Shown here piece after piece: positions 18,992 to 28,427 of a stretch of DNA of 64,000 bases (position 1 is the first letter of the stretch; the number at the start of each line of letters is the position of its first letter). Made by a program: the position numbers and the translations under genes. The DNA is from Cyclobacterium jeungdonense (GTDB taxonomy: Bacteria > Bacteroidota > Bacteroidia > Cytophagales > Cyclobacteriaceae). The stretch lies in the NCBI RefSeq assembly GCF_010994275.1, contig NZ_WMCD01000009.1, positions 124,001-188,000 on the forward strand. Direction: 5' to 3'. Under the pieces are notes generated by a model. The model saw only the letters and a list, made by a program, of their open reading frames with translations, ran no database searches and had not been told where the DNA came from.

Positions 18992-19714
18992 ATGAATCGA
19001 CTACTTGAAATCGCGAAAAAGAGAGCGCACATGAGGCAAACTGGCCTCATGTACTTGCTGCTAATCGTATTGGCTGGCTTCAGCCAGGGGTACATCCGGA
19101 GCAGTCTGGTCATTCCGGAAGATGCGCTGGCCACCTCCAAAAATATTGTGGCCGAGGAAGCGCTGTTTCGCCTGGGATTAGTACTTGATTTGATTGCGTT
19201 TCTGCTGGATGCGATCATTTCGATTTGGCTGTACCGGCTGTTTCGTTCCTATGGGGAGACACTTGCGCTAACGGCAGCGGTGCTGCGGCTTTTGGCCCAC
19301 CCGGCTATCGGCAGCCTGAACCTGCTCAATCATTACCTGGCCTTACAAGCAGCTCTGGTGCCGGATTTCCTGGCTGGATTTGATGCGAATCAACTGCAAT
19401 CCATGAGCCTGCTTTTTATGGAGGCGCACCGGATAGGATACCTGATCGCCGGCGTGTTTTTTGGGTTGCACTGCCTGCTATTGGGGCTGTTGCTGCATCG
19501 GTCACCGTTGCCCGGTTTGCTGGGTACCTTGATGATACTGGCTGGACTCGGTTACGAAATGGAATCGTTTGGCGATTTTCTGTTTCCGGGAAACGAAGAA
19601 TGGCTGGCTCTGGTCGTGGGGATTACGGCGGTTCTGGGGGAAGTCACCCTTACCGGGTATCTTTTGAAGAACGGGTTTTTTACCAGTAAGTTAAAAGCGG
19701 AGGATGTCAGGTAA
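18992..19714 (+). CDS. DUF4386 family membrane protein
   Basis: The 240-residue protein has about six or seven hydrophobic helices (for example TGLMYLLLIVLAGFSQGYIR, LVLDLIAFLLDAIISIWLY, LGTLMILAGLGYEM) and fits the DUF4386 family of integral membrane proteins of unknown function. ATG 18992 preferred over TTG 18986. It overlaps the next gene, a relative, by 11 bp. Confidence 0.8.
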   Translation: MNRLLEIAKKRAHMRQTGLMYLLLIVLAGFSQGYIRSSLVIPEDALATSKNIVAEEALFRLGLVLDLIAFLLDAIISIWLYRLFRSYGETLALTAAVLRLLAHPAIGSLNLLNHYLALQAALVPDFLAGFDANQLQSMSLLFMEAHRIGYLIAGVFFGLHCLLLGLLLHRSPLPGLLGTLMILAGLGYEMESFGDFLFPGNEEWLALVVGITAVLGEVTLTGYLLKNGFFTSKLKAEDVR

Positions 19715-20390
19715 ACGAAAAATGGCCCTTTTTTCCGGGTTCTCCCTCATTGCCATGGCCCTGGCAGCTGGTTACGCCTATGGCTATGTGTACGGGGGAC
19801 TGATCGACATGAACAGCCCGCAGGATACGTATCGGAACCTGCGGGCTTCAGGTACGCTATTCCGCAATGGAATGGTGGCATGGGGAGCGATTGTGCTGTT
19901 GGATCTGTTGGTAGCAGGCAGTTTGTACGGATTCCTGAAAGAAGTCCATCCCCGTCTTTCGGCACTCACCGCCCTGATCCGGGCACTATATGCATTCATA
20001 TTGCTGGCGGCAGTGGCCCATTTGGTGGAGGCGCTTGCCCTCGTGGAAGCCGCTGCAGGTGCCATTGAAGTCTTGCTGGCGCTGCAGCGTTTTGAATTGA
20101 TTTGGTCCCAGGGATTGATACTCTTTGGATTTCACCTGTTCGGTATGGGCTTGTTGTCTGTCAAAGCAAGGTTCGTACCCTCCTTTTTTGGCTGGTTGCT
20201 GCTCGTTGCCGGTTGTTGTTACACGGGCATACACCTGGCCAAAATAGCACTTCCCGGCTATGCGCAACAGATTGCATTTATCGAAATGATCGCAAGCGTT
20301 CCGATGGCCCTTGCCGAGATTGGTCTGGCCTTTTGGCTAGTTTTCAGGGGTGGGAAGCGGCATTCTTTCCAACCTGTTAAAAGCGCGTGA
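19704..20390 (+). CDS. DUF4386-like membrane protein, second copy
   Basis: The 228-residue protein has the same overall plan as its upstream neighbour, with about six hydrophobic helices (SGFSLIAMALAAGYAYGYVY, VAWGAIVLLDLLVAGSLYGF, SFFGWLLLVAGCCYTGIHLA). The two probably arose by duplication and have diverged strongly, and may form one membrane complex. The start ATG lies inside the previous gene, which implies coupled translation. Confidence 0.75.
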   Translation: MSGKRKMALFSGFSLIAMALAAGYAYGYVYGGLIDMNSPQDTYRNLRASGTLFRNGMVAWGAIVLLDLLVAGSLYGFLKEVHPRLSALTALIRALYAFILLAAVAHLVEALALVEAAAGAIEVLLALQRFELIWSQGLILFGFHLFGMGLLSVKARFVPSFFGWLLLVAGCCYTGIHLAKIALPGYAQQIAFIEMIASVPMALAEIGLAFWLVFRGGKRHSFQPVKSA

Positions 20391-20655
20391 TGAAAATTAT
20401 GAATCAAATGAGCGTGTTTTTATTCGAAATGGTTAATTTAACGATGTCAAGCCCGGAGGAAGCGATCGAATGGTCGGTATTCATCCAACTCGCCTTCTGA
20501 AACATAGAATTATACAGACGCAGGGGCAAATGAAAAAATTACAGAAATTAATGACTGATATCATGAGACCCTTTACCAATGCGGAAATTAGGTATTTCGA
20601 TGAAGCAGAAGTCAGTAATGAAGAGGCGTTGATTTCTAATCCTGAAGTTTAAACG

Positions 20656-21546
20656 ATGGCCCATTCTCATGAAGTTACAGGGAGCACTAAAAACCTAAAA
20701 ATCGCTTTTTTTATCAATGTGGGTTTTACCTGCCTGGAAATTGTTGGTGGCTTTATCACCAATAGTATTGCGATTATTTCGGATGCCTTACACGATTTAG
20801 GGGATAGCCTTTCGTTAGGGCTGGCATGGTATCTCGAAAAAAAGGCATCCAGAGAAGGTCCAACCAATAAATTCAGCTTTGGATATGCGCGGTTTCGTTT
20901 ATTAGGCGCATTGGTAAATGCACTTGTGCTGATAGGAGGCTCGGTTTATATCGTCATGGAAGCGGTCGGAAGGTTTCAGAATCCCGAACCGGTAAAATCA
21001 CTTTGGATGATGGGAATAGCGGTGATCGGCGTGGCTGCCAATGGCTATGCAGCCTGGCGAACCCGGGGAGCAAAATCGTTGAATGAAAAGGTCATAAGCT
21101 GGCATTTGCTTGAGGATGTTTTAGGTTGGTTGGCCGTGCTTATCGTCTCCATTATCCTGCAATTTAAGGATTGGTATTTTCTTGATCCGGCGCTTTCTAT
21201 TGGTATTACACTAGTGATTTTAAATGGGGTTGGAAGAAGGTTATGGGACACGCTCTACCTGCTGCTACAAGGAGTTCCTGAAAATATTGATTTGGAAGAA
21301 ATCAGATCAAAACTTAGGGAAGTAAAGCATGTGCAGTCTGTTCATCACACCCATATTTGGTCTTTGGATGGCGAGCATCATGTACTTACCACCCATCTGG
21401 TGTTGGAGAATATTTCCGAATACGGCAAAGTAGATCAGGTACGACAGCATGCCCTGGAGGCCTTGAAGGAATATGATTTCCACCACCATACCATACAAGT
21501 GGAATTGGACCAAAAAACCTGTAAACTGAATAATGATACTACCTGA
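20656..21546 (+). CDS. Cation diffusion facilitator metal exporter (CzcD/ZitB type)
   Basis: The 296-residue protein has six membrane helices and the two paired metal-site motifs of CDF transporters, HDLGDS in helix 2 and HLLEDVLGW in helix 5, followed by a cytoplasmic domain with HHTHIWSLDGEHHVLTTHLV. CDF proteins export Zn2+, Co2+ or related ions in exchange for protons. Histidine in the helix-2 motif favours zinc. No metal-responsive regulator is adjacent. Confidence 0.94.
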   Translation: MAHSHEVTGSTKNLKIAFFINVGFTCLEIVGGFITNSIAIISDALHDLGDSLSLGLAWYLEKKASREGPTNKFSFGYARFRLLGALVNALVLIGGSVYIVMEAVGRFQNPEPVKSLWMMGIAVIGVAANGYAAWRTRGAKSLNEKVISWHLLEDVLGWLAVLIVSIILQFKDWYFLDPALSIGITLVILNGVGRRLWDTLYLLLQGVPENIDLEEIRSKLREVKHVQSVHHTHIWSLDGEHHVLTTHLVLENISEYGKVDQVRQHALEALKEYDFHHHTIQVELDQKTCKLNNDTT

Positions 21547-22087
21547 TCCCTTTTCGGCATGATTACACCTTAACGAATAATGAATAGGGCATAAAGTAGG
21601 TCGGGAGGGGTCAATTTCCGGTGATTTCCCTTCAAATATGTTATGGAGAAACTGCTCCACAGGACTTTGGCCTCCAAGGTACTGCTGAGAAACTGATTAC
21701 ATTTTGAAGACGCGTCATTCAGACGCACACCATTCCTTTTTTTTAGCAGGCAGCGCTTTTCCCGACTAAACTCGTGACCGGCTCTGTTACCTACCATGAT
21801 ACAGGAAGCTGCATGGTTAGCCTATTTTGTTTTTTGTATTTAGAGCAATAGGATTGTCCGGCAAATCCCGCATTGGGCAATCGGTATTTTTGGTGTATAT
21901 TGAAGGCAGCGGAAAAAGTCGGGCCGTTACATCGGAAGCTTCTTGTAGTAGTGATTGGCTACGGTTGGCGCAAGGCAATTATCCTTGTCCATTCCGGGCA
22001 AATGGTGGGGCTTTGCTGATGGGGTTTTTCGCGATTCCGGGTTCGCCCGTTTTTCCGCTTACATTCACCGAACCAACCAGAAAATTC
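21547..22087. other. Intergenic stretch, no supported gene
   Basis: The penicillin-acylase frame happens to be open back to 21827, but that part has no signal peptide or coding character and precedes a clear lipoprotein start at 22088. The minus-strand frames here resemble nothing known. A TATTTTTG at 21885-21892 fits a -7 box but lies about 200 bp from the start and lacks a partner. Confidence 0.4.
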
Positions 22088-24472
22088 ATGAGAGCCGTTG
22101 CACTTGCCTTTCTATTGCCCTTCCTTGGGGCCTGCGAATCCCGAGATACCGAAGGGATCCCCCTTCCCGGTCTGCAGGAACCCGTAGAGATTGTCCGCGA
22201 CCAATGGGGTGTCAACCACATCTATGCCAACAACCAGCACGATTTGTTTTTTGCGCAGGGCTATGCCGCCGCCAAGGACCGCCTTTTCCAATTTGAGATC
22301 TGGAGGCGGCAGGCCACCGGCACGGTAGCCGAGATCCTGGGAGCGGCCGAATTGCAGCGGGACATCGGCACCCGGTTGTTTCGGTTTCGGGGAGACCTGC
22401 AAGAGGAAATGAATCACTACCATCCCGAAGGAGAAGCCATCATCACTGCCTATACGGAGGGCGTCAATGCCTACATCGAAGAAATCCGGTCTACGCCCGA
22501 CCGGCTTCCCCTGCCGTTCCAAATGCTTGGTATCCTTCCGGAAAAATGGACACCCGAGGTGGTGATTTCCCGGCACCAGGGGCTTTTGGGCAATATCAAC
22601 GAGGAACTGGACCTGGGGCGAGCCGTGGCGCGCCTGGGGGAGGCGCAGGTCAAAGACCTGAAGTGGTTTCATCCCAAAGACCCCGATCTTGCCCTGGACC
22701 CGCAGATCGAGCCCGAATTACTGTTTGACGATATTCTCGCCCTGTACAAGGCCTTCCGAAAGCCCATTTCCTTCAGACCTGAAGATATCCTGCCCGAATA
22801 TCGCGATCCGGAGATGGGCAACGCAGAGGAAACTGCGGGCCTTGCGGAGGAAGCGCCTTTTTCTCTGGGCAGCAACAACTGGGTGGTGGACGGTTCGCGT
22901 ACCGCCAGCGGGCATCCCTACATGGCCAACGATCCGCACCGGACCATCGCCGTTCCCTCGCTGCGCTACATGGTGCACCTGAATGCCCCCGGATGGGATG
23001 TGATCGGGGGCGGGGAACCCGAGATCCCGGGCATCTCCATCGGACACAATGGCTATGGAGCCTGGGGGCTGACCGTGTTCCGAACGGATGGGGAAGACCT
23101 GTACGTGTATGAGCTGAATCCCGATAATCCGAACCAATACCGGTACGATGGCGCCTGGGAGGACATGGAGATCCTTACCGAGACCATCCGGGTGAAGAAC
23201 GGGGAGGACGAGGAAGTGGCGCTCCGCTACACCCGTCATGGACCGGTGACTTATGTGGATTCCGTACACCACAAGGCCTATGCGGTACGCTGTGCCTGGC
23301 TGGAATTCGGAGGTGCTCCCTACCTGGCCTCCCTTCGCATGGACCAGGCGAAAAGCTGGGAGGAATTTCGGGAAGCCTGCGCCTACAGCCATATTCCGGG
23401 CGAAAACATGGTCTGGGCAGATAAGGACGGCACCATAGGCTGGCAGGCCGTGGGGATTGCGCCCATTCGCCGGAATTTCAGTGGCCTGGTGCCTGTGCCG
23501 GGAGACGGGCGCTACGAGTGGGAGGGCTACCTACCCATTCCGCAAAAGCCCCATACCGTCAATCCCCCGGAAGGGTACTTTGCTTCCGCCAATCAGAATG
23601 TGACGCCTGCCGACTATACCCACTGGGAGGCAATAGGCTTTTCCTGGGCGGATCCCTTTCGAGGGGATCGGGTGGAGGAAGTGCTGGAAGCGAGCAGTGG
23701 CCTAACGATGGAAGACATGAAAGCCTTGCAGGTGGACTATTACAGCATCCCTGCCCGGCTGCTGGTGCCCTATCTGCTGACTCTTCCCCTTTCCGGCAAG
23801 GCGGCAGCCGACCGGGACCGGCTGCGGGGCTGGGACCATAGGCTGGATCCGAACTCCATTCCGGCCGCCATCTACGTGGCCTTTGAAGATGCGCTGCTAC
23901 GCATCGCCAGTGAGCGCTTTGTACCGGAAGCCGGAAGAGAAGCCATCGGCCGGATCCAACTGAAGAAAATCCTGGACTGGATCGCTGCCCCGGACAGGCG
24001 GTTCGGTTCCGATCCAGAGGCAGGCCGGGACCGCCTGCTGGCCGATGCCTTCACACAGGGATTGGCCGACCTGGAAGAAAACCTGGGAGCGAACCGGGAA
24101 AACTGGCAGTACGGGCAGGAGCGGTTCAAGCACGCGTACCTGGTGCACAGCCTGGGAACGCTGGGTACCGAGGAAGTGAATGCCCAACTGAACCTCGGTC
24201 CGCTGCCGCGGGGCGGCAATGCCTACACCCCCGGCTCCACGGGGGGCAACAAGCGGCAAAGTTCGGGTGCTTCCTTTCGGATCGTAGTGAACACGGGAGA
24301 CTGGGACGAAACCCAGGCAACCAATGCCCCCGGTCATTCCGGCGATCCCGACAGTCCCTTTTACGGCAATTTATTCGAATCCTGGGCCAGTGACGCGTAC
24401 TTTCCCCTGTACTATTCCCGGGAAAAAATCGATTCCGTGGCAGTGGAAAGAACGGTTCTGGGGCCGGAATAG
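22088..24472 (+). CDS. Penicillin acylase family lipoprotein (Ntn hydrolase)
   Basis: The 794-residue product starts with a lipoprotein signal (VALAFLLPFLGAC). It follows the penicillin/acyl-homoserine-lactone acylase plan: alpha chain with VEIVRDQWGVNHIYA and a spacer, then LGSNNWVVDGSRTASGHP, where Ser262 should become the new N-terminal nucleophile after self-cleavage, then beta-chain motifs LANDPH-like MANDPHR and GENMVWADKDGTIGWQ. The enzyme cleaves amide-linked acyl chains in the periplasm; substrates could be acylated amino compounds or lactone signals. The start at 22088 is chosen for the lipobox. The gene is GC-rich compared with the next two. Confidence 0.93.
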   Translation: MRAVALAFLLPFLGACESRDTEGIPLPGLQEPVEIVRDQWGVNHIYANNQHDLFFAQGYAAAKDRLFQFEIWRRQATGTVAEILGAAELQRDIGTRLFRFRGDLQEEMNHYHPEGEAIITAYTEGVNAYIEEIRSTPDRLPLPFQMLGILPEKWTPEVVISRHQGLLGNINEELDLGRAVARLGEAQVKDLKWFHPKDPDLALDPQIEPELLFDDILALYKAFRKPISFRPEDILPEYRDPEMGNAEETAGLAEEAPFSLGSNNWVVDGSRTASGHPYMANDPHRTIAVPSLRYMVHLNAPGWDVIGGGEPEIPGISIGHNGYGAWGLTVFRTDGEDLYVYELNPDNPNQYRYDGAWEDMEILTETIRVKNGEDEEVALRYTRHGPVTYVDSVHHKAYAVRCAWLEFGGAPYLASLRMDQAKSWEEFREACAYSHIPGENMVWADKDGTIGWQAVGIAPIRRNFSGLVPVPGDGRYEWEGYLPIPQKPHTVNPPEGYFASANQNVTPADYTHWEAIGFSWADPFRGDRVEEVLEASSGLTMEDMKALQVDYYSIPARLLVPYLLTLPLSGKAAADRDRLRGWDHRLDPNSIPAAIYVAFEDALLRIASERFVPEAGREAIGRIQLKKILDWIAAPDRRFGSDPEAGRDRLLADAFTQGLADLEENLGANRENWQYGQERFKHAYLVHSLGTLGTEEVNAQLNLGPLPRGGNAYTPGSTGGNKRQSSGASFRIVVNTGDWDETQATNAPGHSGDPDSPFYGNLFESWASDAYFPLYYSREKIDSVAVERTVLGPE

Positions 24473-24624
24473 GTTGGGTGCATGGATTAAGAATGGTACT
24501 TATTGATGCTTTTTGCTGATTTTCAATAATTTACTTTACATAATCTGAAAGGTCTACTGGTTTTTTGCCCGGAAATTCTTAATTTGACAATGGAAAATCG
24601 GGAAAAATGAGGGGTTCATAGTAT

Positions 24625-24663
24625 TTATATACGAAAATCCGTGTTAAAACATAATTATATACG
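24625..24663. promoter_or_regulatory. Paired TTATATACG direct repeats, possible operator
   Basis: TTATATACG occurs at 24625-24633 and 24655-24663, start to start 30 bp, about three helix turns. ATCCGT and ACGGAT between and beside them can also pair. They lie about 55-90 bp before the start at 24717. No binding protein is known. Confidence 0.3.
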
Positions 24664-24716
24664 GATGCCATTAGCTATCATTAATCTAAGTTGAATACTA
24701 TCAAAATATTTTGGAG

Positions 24717-25127
24717 ATGAAGACATTAAACTATTCAATAGCTATTATTTTTATTATTCTAATATTCATAAGTAGTTTTTCATTTGCCCAAAATAACGAT
24801 TCAATATTCCTAAAAGGAACGATTGTAGATAAATCAGGAGAACCTATTCCTGGAGTAACAATATTACAAGAAGGGACATCCAACGGTACAATTACTGATA
24901 TTAATGGATATTTTGAGTTGGAAATACCCGAAGGAGCGAAAATTATCATCTCATATACCGGAATGAAAACTTTAGAGATTGAAGATGTAAACTTTAGTAA
25001 TGTTAAAGTGAATATATCAACTGGATTAATAACCTTTTGCTGTATTAATCATTCGCCATCGCATTGTGCTGAAACTATTGAAGAAATGAAAAGACTGACA
25101 AAAACACGAAACTGCTCATTTAAATAA
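24717..25127 (+). CDS. Secreted carboxypeptidase-regulatory-like domain protein
   Basis: The 136-residue product has a signal peptide (SIAIIFIILIFISSFSFA, cut before QNN) and then one CarboxypepD_reg-like domain (LKGTIVDKSGEPIPGVTILQ ... TITDINGYFELEIP). This domain usually begins TonB-dependent receptors; here it stands alone and ends in a Cys/His-containing tail (TFCCINHSPSHCAE) without a plug or barrel. It is either a small surface protein or the remnant of a larger receptor. It and the next gene are clearly AT-richer than their surroundings. ATG 24717 preferred over TTG 24711. Confidence 0.7.
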   Translation: MKTLNYSIAIIFIILIFISSFSFAQNNDSIFLKGTIVDKSGEPIPGVTILQEGTSNGTITDINGYFELEIPEGAKIIISYTGMKTLEIEDVNFSNVKVNISTGLITFCCINHSPSHCAETIEEMKRLTKTRNCSFK

Positions 25128-25135
25128 AAATAGTT

Positions 25136-25693
25136 ATGGCTAAGTTATGGTTTTGTGGGATAATTTTTATAACTGCTCTCTATTTTGGATCTGGAGGATA
25201 TATAATTCTTCAAAATGAACAATTGTATGAAAAAGCGCAAACACTTGAAAAAAATGAAGTCGTCTATAAGGGAGTTACATTTTATAATAAAGAAACTATG
25301 ATTGCAGCAAGAGAACAAGATTTAATAATACGTGTATACCCATATGCAATGAAGATTCCCTCTTTTCTTAGTTTTTTATTAACTGCTGTTTCATTTGGAA
25401 TTATTGGTGCATTGGGTAAAGTTATAAACGATACTCTTCAGAAAAATGTGATATTTAAAGAGACACCAAATTTATTACTAGTTCCAATACAGGGAGGAAT
25501 CATAGGAATAATAATACTTGGGGTATCATATGCTATTCCCATTATATTAACAAATGAAAATGTAAGCCTTAAACCTATTTCAATTGTTTTTCTTAGTTTG
25601 TTTGGTGGCATCTTTTATATGAATTTTTATGAATGGTTCACAAGTGTGATCGATAGAATATTATTTATACAAGATGATAACACCAACCCTTAA
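25136..25693 (+). CDS. AT-rich membrane protein, unknown function
   Basis: The 185-residue product has a hydrophobic N-terminus (WFCGIIFITALYFGSGGYII), then a short polar domain and three further helices (LSFLLTAVSFGIIGALG, LVPIQGGIIGIIILGVSYAI, ISIVFLSLFGGIFYMNFYEW). No family is recognised. It begins 8 bp after the preceding small secreted protein and shares its AT-rich composition, so the pair were probably acquired together. Confidence 0.6.
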   Translation: MAKLWFCGIIFITALYFGSGGYIILQNEQLYEKAQTLEKNEVVYKGVTFYNKETMIAAREQDLIIRVYPYAMKIPSFLSFLLTAVSFGIIGALGKVINDTLQKNVIFKETPNLLLVPIQGGIIGIIILGVSYAIPIILTNENVSLKPISIVFLSLFGGIFYMNFYEWFTSVIDRILFIQDDNTNP

Positions 25694-25961
25694 TTTCTAA
25701 GCATTCTGTTCTGACGGCTGGAACAGCCTGTTCTAAATGCAGTGTTGAATCCTTCGGCGTGCTCAGGGTAAACTTCCATGAATAATTGAAGGGTTGCTGA
25801 GAATTAGGGTAACCATGGGGAATGGTTTCCCCGTCTCTGTTTTCTTAGCCTTGGGTGATTGAAAAAGTTACTGAATTTAAGTTTGTCGTTGGCCGATGGG
25901 GGCTTTTTTATTAGAAGGTGTCCACCTGTTTAAGGTTTTTGGGGCGAATTTCAGGCTGTTT
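25694..25961. other. Intergenic stretch before the transposase remnant
   Basis: No gene. It contains a segment like CCTTCGGCGTGCTCAGGG (about 25751-25768), which resembles a dispersed extragenic sequence common in Bacteroidota, and a small GGGGAA/TTCCCC hairpin near 25817-25832 followed by T-rich DNA that might end the previous transcript. Confidence 0.3.
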
Positions 25962-26264
25962 TTACCATTTGTGCAATAAGCTACCTGGTGTGCTGATTTT
26001 GTTGTGCCAGTTTGACGGTGCCCCCCTTTGGCCAAAACATGCCACTGAGTGCAGTTCTCCGGTCTTGCAAAAAGGGCACTTTCTGAGCAGGGAGGCTGTT
26101 TTTCTCCCTACTTCTACTATAAGCTGACCGATCTGGCTGTTGCTATTGCCTTTGTGGGTAGCCTTGAAGGCAGTGGCCAGGATTCCGTAATGTCTGATGC
26201 GGGTAGAGCCTTTGGGTAAAATGTGTAGTGTAAATTTTCGTATCCATCCGACGAACTCATTAAA
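25962..26264 (-). pseudogene. IS91-type transposase, C-terminal remnant
   Basis: The minus strand from 26264 to the TAA at 25964-25962 encodes 100 residues with the IS91-family signature FNEFVGWIRKFTLHILPKG followed by STRIRHYGILA, then a tail with CPFCKTGELH. In intact elements this segment lies near the C-terminus of the rolling-circle (Y2) transposase. The frame is closed by TAA at 26267-26265 and the upstream catalytic part is absent or decayed beyond recognition, so the element is dead. No terminal sequences were recognised. Confidence 0.72.
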
Positions 26265-26267
26265 TTA

Positions 26268-26661
26268 CTACAGGAGTCATGAATCGGATTTATTATTGGT
26301 CTTTTTTGGCCGGTAATTTTCCCAGTTTGAGGGCAGGAGCTGGTGGGGCTCCTTTTGTTGGGGCAGTTCTTGAATCCTTTATTCCGCTTTACCATTTTTT
26401 TGGTTCGGATATGTAATTCCGAACCTATTGCTGAGATTACGAACCTCCGGGTAGCTTTTATCCTTCATCTTTGAAGTGTTGTCATCAAAACGCATCAAAC
26501 ATGACATCGAAGTTATCCCCTGGAGCAAATTGCAGAAGCGCACAAATATGTGGAACAGGGTCACAAGGAAAGAAATGTGGGCGTTGCCCCTGCCTAAATC
26601 TGGCAAAGGCTGATTTGAACCTATTCCTTTATCAAAACGGATCATTACCTATCCAAAAATT
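26268..26661. other. Intergenic stretch, decayed sequence
   Basis: No supported gene. Short open frames on both strands have no recognisable content; the stretch may hold further decayed pieces of the mobile element to its left. Confidence 0.3.
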
Positions 26662-27693
26662 ATGGAAAAGAAATATACCAGGCAAGCGCTGAGAGTAGTC
26701 CTGATCCTTGGATCAATCGCCTCGCTATACTTTGTTCCCTGGCTGTTGGTGAAAGCCTGGATAATTCCCCTGCCTGATACCATTCAGGAACAGTTGGAGG
26801 AGGCAATCGCTCATGGGTTTGACGGGATGATCGTCTATATCGACCAGGGGGGTAAGGCACCGCAGCAGTATGCCGCTGGCTGGCACAACCGGGAATCCGA
26901 AATACCGGCCAAAGCCGATGCGCTGTTTAAGATTGCAAGTATCAGCAAGCTGTATGATGCAGTAGCCGTCACAAAACTGGTAAGTGAGGGACGGCTTTCT
27001 ATTGATAAAACTTTAGCAGCGTACCTGCCGGAACTTGAAGGAAAAATCCAGCATGCCGATAAAATCACGCTAAGGTTGATGATCCAGCATAGAAGCGGGA
27101 TTCCCAATTTTACAGATGCACCTGGTTTCTGGGCTTCTCCCACCGGATCCTATGAAGAAAGCCTTGCATTGATACTCGGAAAACCGGCCAACTTCGAACC
27201 AGATAAAGGCTATGAATATTGCAACACCAATTACCTGTTGATCAACAAGATTATGGATGATGTGCTAGGGTATGATAACTTTGAGTTTATCCGGGAGGAA
27301 ATTTTAGACCCCCTTAAGCTCAGGAATACGTACCCATCGCTGAAAGAAGTGAATATAGCCGATGTAATGAGTGGCTACCATGTGGGATACGCTCCTGATC
27401 TCAAGACAAATGATCACGGCATGCACGCCACTGCAGAAGATGTGGGTATTTTTCTGAGGGCCTTGAACGAGGGATCATTGTTTAAACCCGGAGAACAGGA
27501 AATATATGCTTCCATTTACGAGTACGAACATGGAGGCTGGGTTCCGGGCTACCAGAGTTTTGCCGCATATCATAAGGATATAGATACCGTTATTGTTGCC
27601 TTCTACAGCACAACTGACCCTAAACTTTACAATTGGAACCTGTCAGAAATAATCAACAATAGAATGGCGCAAATAATCAGAAAGAATCAATAG
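26662..27693 (+). CDS. Serine hydrolase, beta-lactamase class C/PBP-like, membrane-anchored
   Basis: The 343-residue protein has one N-terminal membrane helix (VVLILGSIASLYFVPWLLV) and a full serine beta-lactamase/D,D-peptidase fold: SxxK motif SISK (about residue 94), YCN in GYEYCNTNYLL (about 188), HRSGIPNF, and HGGWVPGYQS as the third motif. These enzymes act on peptidoglycan stem peptides, esters or peptides; resistance function should not be assumed. A truncated and a chimeric relative lie at 29.6 and 30.4 kb. Confidence 0.92.
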   Translation: MEKKYTRQALRVVLILGSIASLYFVPWLLVKAWIIPLPDTIQEQLEEAIAHGFDGMIVYIDQGGKAPQQYAAGWHNRESEIPAKADALFKIASISKLYDAVAVTKLVSEGRLSIDKTLAAYLPELEGKIQHADKITLRLMIQHRSGIPNFTDAPGFWASPTGSYEESLALILGKPANFEPDKGYEYCNTNYLLINKIMDDVLGYDNFEFIREEILDPLKLRNTYPSLKEVNIADVMSGYHVGYAPDLKTNDHGMHATAEDVGIFLRALNEGSLFKPGEQEIYASIYEYEHGGWVPGYQSFAAYHKDIDTVIVAFYSTTDPKLYNWNLSEIINNRMAQIIRKNQ

Positions 27694-27833
27694 ATATGAC
27701 AACGCTATTTTCCACCGCCTCAGTAAGTGGGCGGGGTACTCATGTACACACCTGGATAATCCCTGGTCACGACCGCCTAAACACACTAAAAAAGGTTTTG
27801 GGCGTAGTAAACAAATTCAAAATAGATCAAAAA

Positions 27834-28427
27834 ATGAAAAGTTACATCATATTATGTTTGGCATTGGCAATGATTGGTTCCTGTAGCCGTTCATTGACAT
27901 CTGGTATCTCCCGGCAACCAACGCTTGCCGATTACCAGCTCGGTGAAAAATGGGTTTGGAAATACAAGGGCATCACCACGGAGGGAGAAGTCCGCTCCGA
28001 TGGCGAAGATACCAGAGAAATAGTCAATATGGATGGCGTTTTAGGCATGACTATAGGGAATGATACCATTCCTGTTACTGAAATAGTCAGGCCCGATGAT
28101 AGCGGTACACCTAAATACGACTGGCCTTTGGAAGTGGGTAAAAAGTGGAAATATGAAAACAACTGGACCAGCCAGGATGGAACTACCGGAAGCCAAAGTC
28201 AGGAGGCAGAGGTATTGAGTTACCAGGAAGAAACGGTAGCGGCGGGAACATTCATGGCATACACCATAAAATACACCGGTAGAACCACCAATTCCAGAGG
28301 GTACAATTCCAATGAAGAGGAGGTTTGGTTATATGCACCTGCGGTTAAAAATTTCATTAAACTGACCCAAAATCAAGGTGAATTTTTGTACGTAGAGGAA
28401 TTAATCCACTATTCAAAACCCGAATAA
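27834..28427 (+). CDS. Lipoprotein, unknown function
   Basis: The 197-residue product has a lipoprotein signal (IILCLALAMIGSC, Cys17). The mature part is beta-rich (YQLGEKWVWKYKG, WPLEVGKKWKYENNW, AGTFMAYTIKYTGRT, EEEVWLYAPAVKNFIKL), the pattern of small periplasmic beta-sheet lipoproteins. The frame is open back to 27696, but that part has no coding character, so ATG 27834 is used. It follows the serine hydrolase by about 140 bp and might be co-transcribed. Confidence 0.8.
   Translation: MKSYIILCLALAMIGSCSRSLTSGISRQPTLADYQLGEKWVWKYKGITTEGEVRSDGEDTREIVNMDGVLGMTIGNDTIPVTEIVRPDDSGTPKYDWPLEVGKKWKYENNWTSQDGTTGSQSQEAEVLSYQEETVAAGTFMAYTIKYTGRTTNSRGYNSNEEEVWLYAPAVKNFIKLTQNQGEFLYVEELIHYSKPE

Noticed and set aside
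20391..20655. Short frames before the CDF transporter, including a possible 40-residue peptide from 20530
   Set aside because: Polar sequence with no recognisable family, no promoter and no support beyond being open; could be a microprotein but not supportable.
21570..21797. Minus-strand 75-codon frame between the CDF transporter and penicillin acylase
   Set aside because: No family resemblance, no start signals and mixed composition; treated as non-coding.
21827..22087. Open frame extending the penicillin acylase 87 codons upstream
   Set aside because: The extension has no coding character and would bury a clear lipoprotein signal that starts at 22088.
26379..26645. Minus-strand frame beside the IS91 remnant as an integrase
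   Set aside because: The translation has no recombinase motifs.
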